From contig JAAVYX010000227.1 in the NCBI GenBank assembly GCA_022791355.1, positions 1 to 9,433 on the forward strand: a stretch of 9,433 nucleotides of DNA, written 5' to 3'. This document shows positions 6,427 through 9,433 of this stretch, piece after piece. Both the position numbers and the translations under genes were made by a program. Within the stretch, counting starts at the first letter, position 1; each line of letters begins with the position of its first letter. The notes beneath the pieces were generated by a model. It was not told where the DNA came from. It made no database searches and saw only the letters and a list, made by a program, of their open reading frames with translations. The DNA is from Clostridiales bacterium. GTDB lineage: Bacteria; Bacillota; Clostridia; Oscillospirales; Acutalibacteraceae.

Positions 6427-6451
6427 GTATTAGGTATCATGGACGATGCAA

Positions 6452-6934
6452 ATGCTGAAAATAACCCTGCTGACGGTGGGCCGTCTCAAGGAGTCTTACC
6501 TGCGGGAGGCCGCGGCGGAATACGGTAAACGCCTGTCTGCCTTCTGCGCCCTGAAAACCGAGGAACTAGAGCCCGCCCGTCTGCCCGACCGGCCGTCGGA
6601 GGCCCAGATCGCCGCCGCCCTGGAGGACGAGGGCGGCCGGATTTTGGCGAAAATTCCCGCCGGCGCAGGGGTGTTCGCCCTATGCGTCGAGGGCAAACCC
6701 CTGACCAGCCAAGATCTGGCCGCCCGTCTGGCCGACGCGCCGCTGCGGGGGGTTAGCCGCCTCTGCTTTGTTATCGGCGGCTCCCACGGCCTATCTCCCG
6801 CCGTCAAAAAACGGGCCGGCCTGCGGCTCTCCATGTCGGCCATGACCTTTCCCCATCAGCTGGCCCGCGTCATGCTGCTCGAGCAGATTTACCGAGGCTT
6901 TCAGATCAATTTGGGCAGCGCCTACCATAAATAA
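6452..6934 (+). CDS. rlmH: 23S rRNA pseudouridine-1915 N3-methyltransferase (RlmH)
   Basis: A SPOUT-class, SAM-dependent methyltransferase that modifies pseudouridine 1915 in helix 69 of 23S rRNA on assembled 70S ribosomes. Seen in the 160-residue form: N-terminal ITLLTVGRLKE, the SAM-knot FVIGGSHGLS (106-115), and the C-terminal signature MTFPHQLARVMLLEQIYR (131-148) ending GSAYHK. Length equals the usual family size and nothing is missing. The preferred start is ATG at 6452, because relatives begin directly with the LKITLL strand and GGAC (6441-6444) lies 7 bases upstream. ATG at 6446 would add two residues and has no better ribosome site. Its placement downstream of a YycJ gene is a known Firmicute arrangement. 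In older literature the family is named YbeA or OrfX, the latter because staphylococcal SCCmec inserts at its 3' end; no element is inserted here. Confidence 0.95.
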   Translation: MLKITLLTVGRLKESYLREAAAEYGKRLSAFCALKTEELEPARLPDRPSEAQIAAALEDEGGRILAKIPAGAGVFALCVEGKPLTSQDLAARLADAPLRGVSRLCFVIGGSHGLSPAVKKRAGLRLSMSAMTFPHQLARVMLLEQIYRGFQINLGSAYHK

Positions 6935-6940
6935 AGGATA

Positions 6941-6971
6941 CGGGACGGCAACGGTCCCATCGGCCGTCCCG
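6941..6971 (+). terminator. Hairpin after rlmH, no T-run
   Basis: CGGGACGGC (6941-6949) pairs perfectly with GCCGTCCCG (6963-6971), 13-base loop, 7 bases after the rlmH stop. The sequence after it is ACAGTTAAG, not a T-run, so intrinsic termination is doubtful. Confidence 0.45.
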
Positions 6972-7042
6972 ACAGTTAAGACGGTGAAGATCACTCTGTA
7001 AAGCCATATGGGCCTCCCAGGATGGATGGCAGGCCTTGTGAA

Positions 7043-7105
7043 AAGCGCCCCCTGCCTAGCGACGCGGATCGGGGAACCGGCCGGCTGTTTGGGCAGGGGG
7101 CGCTT
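7043..7105 (-). terminator. Strong terminator of the aldo/keto reductase gene
   Basis: AAGCGCCCCCTGCC (7043-7056) and GGCAGGGGGCGCTT (7092-7105) form a perfect 14-bp stem. On the minus strand it is followed by TTTTC, and it begins 25 bases beyond the aldo/keto reductase stop. On the plus strand it could also block read-through from rlmH, although only two T follow there. The loop contains the palindrome CCGGCCGG. Confidence 0.75.
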
Positions 7106-7129
7106 GTGCGTATTCTCTTGCGCAGGCGA

Positions 7130-8050
7130 TTAGGGAAGTATATGGCCGGCAGCCAGATAAATGCGGTACCATTCTTCCCGGGTGAGGGTCAGGTCCGCGC
7201 CGTCGCAGATTTCCGATATGCGGGTTTCCTTCATGGTGCCGGAGACCAACTGCATCTGGGCGGGATGGCGGAGAATCCAGGCGGCGGCGACGCTAGTATT
7301 GGTCACGCCGTATTGCTCGGCCAGCTGGTCGATTACTTTATTGAGCTCGGGGAACCGGTCGTTATCCAGATAGACCCCTTCGAAAAAGCCGTACTGGAAG
7401 GGGGACCAGGTTTGGATGGTAACGCCCTTTAAGCGGCAGTAATCCAGAACCGAACCGTCCCGGCAAAGGGCGCCGTCGGTGCGCATGTTGACCTCCAGGC
7501 CGCTGGAGATCATGGAGGCGTGGGCGACGCTGAATTGCAGCTGATTGGCCACCAGCTTATGGCCCGTATACCGCTGGAGCAGCTCCATCTGGGCAGGATT
7601 GTGATTGGATACGCCAAAGTAACGTACCTTGCCGGCGGCGTGCAGGGATTCGAAGGCCTGGGCCACCTCTTCCGGCTCCATTAAAGCGTCGGGCCGGTGT
7701 AGGAGCAGAACATCCAGATAGTCGGTCCCCAGACGGGAGAGAATACCGTCTACCGATTCCAGGATGTGGGCCTTGGAAAAGTCGAACATTTTGCCCGGTA
7801 CGATGCCGCATTTGGATTGGATAGCGAGTTTTTCCCGCAGGCCGGGCCGCTGCTTTAGTACCTGGCCGAAAAGAGCCTCGCAGCGGCCGCCGCCGTAAAT
7901 GTCGGCGTGGTCGAAAAAGTTCAGCTCCCGTTCCAGACAGTGCTGGATAAAGTGGTCGGCCTGCTTTGCGTCCAGCTGGTCGATACGCATACAGCCTACC
8001 GCCACAGCCGGAACCTGCAAGGGACTGCCGCCCAAGTTGATTTTTTTCAC
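7130..8050 (-). CDS. Aldo/keto reductase (YdhF-like)
   Basis: An NAD(P)H-dependent oxidoreductase of the aldo/keto reductase superfamily with a TIM-barrel fold, 306 residues, cytoplasmic. Seen: the catalytic tetrad D47 (FFDHADIYG), Y52, K80 (IQSKCG) and H118 (LLLHRPD), then RYFGVSNHNPAQM, the cofactor-side WSPFQYGFF, and a C-terminal WILRHPAQMQLVSGT loop. The order and spacing resemble E. coli YdhF and related Firmicute oxidoreductases. The natural substrate cannot be inferred; reduction of a sugar- or metabolism-derived carbonyl is generic for the family. Start is GTG at 8050, supported by a GAAAGGGTGAT ribosome site 8 bases upstream and a family-typical start (KKINLGGSPLQVPAV). It has its own promoter (8081-8109) and terminator, so it is monocistronic, and it is divergent from the isomerase gene. 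Confidence 0.93.
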   Translation of the reverse strand: MKKINLGGSPLQVPAVAVGCMRIDQLDAKQADHFIQHCLERELNFFDHADIYGGGRCEALFGQVLKQRPGLREKLAIQSKCGIVPGKMFDFSKAHILESVDGILSRLGTDYLDVLLLHRPDALMEPEEVAQAFESLHAAGKVRYFGVSNHNPAQMELLQRYTGHKLVANQLQFSVAHASMISSGLEVNMRTDGALCRDGSVLDYCRLKGVTIQTWSPFQYGFFEGVYLDNDRFPELNKVIDQLAEQYGVTNTSVAAAWILRHPAQMQLVSGTMKETRISEICDGADLTLTREEWYRIYLAAGHILP

Positions 8051-8080
8051 GTTTTATCACCCTTTCGGCGTATTTTTTCC

Positions 8081-8109
8081 AGTATAGCATGTCCGGCTGA
8101 GGGAAGCAA
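8081..8109 (-). promoter_or_regulatory. Sigma-A promoter of the aldo/keto reductase gene
   Basis: On the minus strand, -35 TTGCTT (8104-8109), a 17-base spacer, and -10 TATACT (8081-8086) with an upstream TGC, an extended -10. Transcription would start near 8074, about 25 bases before the GTG start. Confidence 0.75.
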
Positions 8110-8208
8110 AATCTTTTTTGAACCTTATGCCGCGCGGGTAAGGGAGGCAGTTTTGGCGGCCCTTTTCTCCTGACGCGGATATTACGAATAGATTTTGGCG
8201 AAAGAATG

Positions 8209-8217
8209 TGGTACAAT
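8209..8217 (+). promoter_or_regulatory. Extended -10 promoter toward the isomerase gene
   Basis: TGGTACAAT matches TGnTATAAT with one change; no good -35 is seen 16-18 bases upstream. Transcription would start near 8224 and yield a leader of about 350 bases. Directly downstream, CCGC AAA GCGG (8219-8229) forms a small hairpin. Confidence 0.45.
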
Positions 8218-8271
8218 AACCGCAAAGCGGCTATTACACCCAGTTTTTAAGCACGGCCTACGGCCATGGCA

Positions 8272-8280
8272 ATTATACCA
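8272..8280 (-). promoter_or_regulatory. Minus-strand extended -10 (first of two)
   Basis: On the minus strand it reads TGGTATAAT, a perfect extended -10, with no convincing -35. It would fire toward the aldo/keto reductase gene, converging with the plus-strand site at 8209-8217. Confidence 0.35.
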
Positions 8281-8477
8281 TTTCGGCTTTGCCTACACGA
8301 TACCCGGCGGATGGCCTCGCATGCTGCGCGCTCTGTCAGAGGTTCGGCTATAGGCCGCACCGAGACGCCGGATAGAGGTCGGATCAATAGTCGGACCAGG
8401 ACGTCAGATAGCAGTGCATCCCGACCCGGGAAGCGGTTTGCGGCCGGAAATCGCAGACATAGAACGCGGAGATGCCA

Positions 8478-8486
8478 ATTGTACCA
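8478..8486 (-). promoter_or_regulatory. Minus-strand extended -10 (second of two)
   Basis: On the minus strand it reads TGGTACAAT within TATATGGTACAAT, the same 13 bases as at the paaK promoter (1706-1718). No consensus -35 is visible. It may give an antisense transcript over the isomerase leader. Confidence 0.35.
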
Positions 8487-8571
8487 TATAGCGTGGCTTA
8501 AGGAATTCTGGCCCGGCGGGAAACCCTCCCCGCAGGCAAAAAATAAATCATTCGAAAGGAACGAATACGTT

Positions 8572-9306
8572 ATGCAGATTGGCGCGCAGCTTTACACCGT
8601 CCGCGACTTTTGCAAAAATACGGCGGACTTTTCGGAGACCTTGCAAAAAATCGCCGATATCGGCTACAAAACGGTGCAGGTTTCGGGAACCTGCGATTAT
8701 GCGCCGGACTGGCTGGCCCAACAGCTGCGCAAAAACGGCCTGCGCTGCGTTCTCACCCATATTCCGCCGGATAAAATCGCAGACCTGCCCGAAACCGTAG
8801 CGGCCGAGCACAAGACCTTCGGCTGCGGAGCGGTAGGAATCGGTTACTGCGATATAGAGGCCTGGGGAACCGAGGGCTTCGCCGCCCGGTTCGGTCCGGC
8901 CGCCCGGATTCTGCGGGAGAAGGGGCTGCGGCTTTCCTACCATAACCACGATAAGGAATTTATAAAAACGGACGGGAAAACCCTGCTGGAGCAGATGGCC
9001 CAGACCATGGGTCCCGACGAACTGTTTTTTACCCTGGATACCTACTGGGTGCAGGCCGCCGGCGGGGACCCCATCGCCTGGCTGGATAAGCTGTCCGGCC
9101 GTACGCCCTATGTCCATCTCAAGGACATGGCCTACGGCCGCAAAATGGCTCCAGTGGGACAGGGCAATATGAATTTTACCGGGATTTTGGAGGCCTGCCT
9201 GCGTAACGGGGTGGAGTACGCCCTGGTGGAGCAGGACGACTGCTATGGAGAGGATCCTTTCGTATGCCTACGGCGGAGCTTCGATTATCTAAAGGATTTC
9301 GCTTAG
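8572..9306 (+). CDS. Sugar phosphate isomerase/epimerase (xylose isomerase-like TIM barrel)
   Basis: A 244-residue protein of the xylose-isomerase-like / AP endonuclease 2 superfamily, which includes metal-dependent sugar and inositol isomerases and epimerases. Seen: the N-terminal barrel strand QIGAQLYTVRD (2-12), KTVQVSG (33-39), VLTHIP (60-65), a metal-site strand YHNHDKEF (123-130), LDTYWVQAAGGDP (155-167), YVHLKDM (180-186) and VEQDD (219-223). H124/H126, D156, H182 and E220 are candidate metal or substrate residues. At 244 residues it is shorter than the roughly 270-290 typical of the family, but both barrel ends are present. The start is ATG 8572, fitting the usual family N-terminus; AAGGA (8556-8560) is 11 bases upstream, a rather long spacing. 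The true substrate is unknown. No sugar transporter or kinase is adjacent, so its pathway cannot be inferred from context. Confidence 0.88.
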   Translation: MQIGAQLYTVRDFCKNTADFSETLQKIADIGYKTVQVSGTCDYAPDWLAQQLRKNGLRCVLTHIPPDKIADLPETVAAEHKTFGCGAVGIGYCDIEAWGTEGFAARFGPAARILREKGLRLSYHNHDKEFIKTDGKTLLEQMAQTMGPDELFFTLDTYWVQAAGGDPIAWLDKLSGRTPYVHLKDMAYGRKMAPVGQGNMNFTGILEACLRNGVEYALVEQDDCYGEDPFVCLRRSFDYLKDFA

Positions 9307-9339
9307 GGCTTGTTAGAAAATAGAGGAATTGACGGAATT

Positions 9340-9433
9340 TTCGCACAGGACGAGTGGCCACAAGGAAAAAAGCGCGGGAATACTTTGTGTATTCCCAGCA
9401 TTTTTGACGCAGTGGACCCCCTTATGTGTAGAA
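9340..9433. repeat. Long imperfect palindrome, cut by window end
   Basis: Nested complementary arms fold 9340-9433 into one rod. TTC (9340-9342) pairs with GAA (9431-9433); GCACA (9343-9347) with TGTGT (9425-9429); GGCCAC (9356-9361) with GTGGACC (9412-9418, one bulged A); A5 (9366-9370) with T5 (9401-9405); GC (9372-9373) with GC (9398-9399); and GGGAATAC (9376-9383) with GTATTCCC (9389-9396). Pairing reaches the last base, so the element probably continues outside. It resembles a REP- or MITE-like interspersed palindrome; no transposase is present. Confidence 0.5.
9366..9405 (+). terminator. Bidirectional terminator after the isomerase gene
   Basis: The perfect 8-bp stem GGGAATAC/GTATTCCC with a 5-base loop is followed by AGCATTTTT on the plus strand, and by GCGCTTTTTT on the minus strand. 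It lies about 60 bases after the isomerase stop and forms the tip of the larger palindrome. Confidence 0.65.

Larger units (their letters stand above)
6010..6451 (+). other. Structured non-coding gap between yycJ and rlmH
   Basis: About 440 bases without a credible gene; frames stay open by composition only. Seen: a perfect 11-bp hairpin (6082-6112); GTCTG/CAGAC near 6142-6155; GAGCTG (6172-6177) with CAGCTC (6195-6200); CCGTTACGAC (6237-6246) with GTCGTACGG (6286-6294), one T bulged; a terminator at 6322-6345; and GCGCAAAAG (6395-6403) with CTTTTGCGC (6418-6426) just before rlmH. The run of hairpins ending in a terminator suggests either a long structured 3' UTR of yycJ or a separate RNA. 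Confidence 0.4.
8224..8571 (+). other. Non-coding leader of the isomerase gene
   Basis: The isomerase frame is open back to 8266, but the N-terminal 102 codons read as arginine- and serine-rich sequence with no family similarity, so I treat the stretch as untranslated. Seen: GGTTCGGC (8341-8348) with GCCGCACC (8354-8361), one mismatch, 5-base loop; GGTCGG near 8377 complementary to CCGACC near 8428; and GCGGG/CCCGC near 8517-8534. Two minus-strand -10-like sites lie inside. No known RNA family is recognised. Confidence 0.35.

Noticed and set aside
6043..6528. 161-codon plus-strand open frame overlapping the rlmH start
   Set aside because: No recognisable motif, poor ribosome site, overlaps rlmH in another frame and contains the terminator at 6322-6345.
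8266..8571. N-terminal extension of the isomerase frame from ATG 8266 (102 extra residues)
   Set aside because: The added residues are low-complexity Arg/Ser-rich, have no family counterpart, and the barrel's first strand starts at ATG 8572, which has its own ribosome site.
1..9433. CRISPR array, prophage, toxin-antitoxin or defence module
   Set aside because: No spaced direct repeats, no integrase or transposase, and no gene of those families; all seven proteins are explained by housekeeping or metabolic families.

Overview
The window reads as chromosomal DNA of an anaerobic Firmicute, most likely class Clostridia (Oscillospiraceae or Christensenellaceae-like gut lineage). This is inferred from the MurA and PaaK sequence style, the GC-rich genes with AT-rich promoters, strong AGGAGG-type ribosome sites, TTG and GTG starts, and a MurA / YycJ-type hydrolase / RlmH neighbourhood. 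No phage, plasmid, transposase or CRISPR gene is visible. Seven proteins can be supported, and only about two thirds of the window is coding. The gaps between genes are long (about 230 to 580 bases) and full of inverted repeats.

Layout. (1) 185-1489, minus: phenylacetate-CoA ligase (PaaK), TTG start, with a promoter about 210 bases upstream and a hairpin-rich leader. (2) 1996-2886, plus: a thioredoxin-reductase-like flavoprotein that keeps the redox CxxC but lacks the usual NADPH-phosphate motif. It is divergent from paaK and preceded by a strong promoter, a 22-bp perfect palindrome and an attenuator-like terminator. (3) 3490-4776, plus: MurA, preceded by a consensus promoter and a leader of about 350 bases with long-range complementarity. 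(4) 5221-6009, plus: YycJ/WalJ-type metallo-beta-lactamase-fold hydrolase. (5) 6452-6934, plus: RlmH, the 23S rRNA pseudouridine methyltransferase. (6) 7130-8050, minus: aldo/keto reductase with a very strong terminator. (7) 8572-9306, plus: xylose-isomerase-like TIM-barrel sugar phosphate isomerase/epimerase, followed by a palindromic element that runs off the window end.

How they relate. murA, yycJ and rlmH form a same-strand housekeeping block (cell wall precursor synthesis, a WalRK-linked hydrolase, ribosome modification), but each is separated by more than 400 bases with terminators, so they are probably not one simple operon. paaK, the flavoprotein, the aldo/keto reductase and the isomerase look like independent, singly transcribed metabolic genes. 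No undescribed multi-gene system is convincing here. The most interesting material is non-coding: the leader before the flavoprotein, the leader before murA, the paaK leader, the structured gaps, and the 3'-terminal palindrome.
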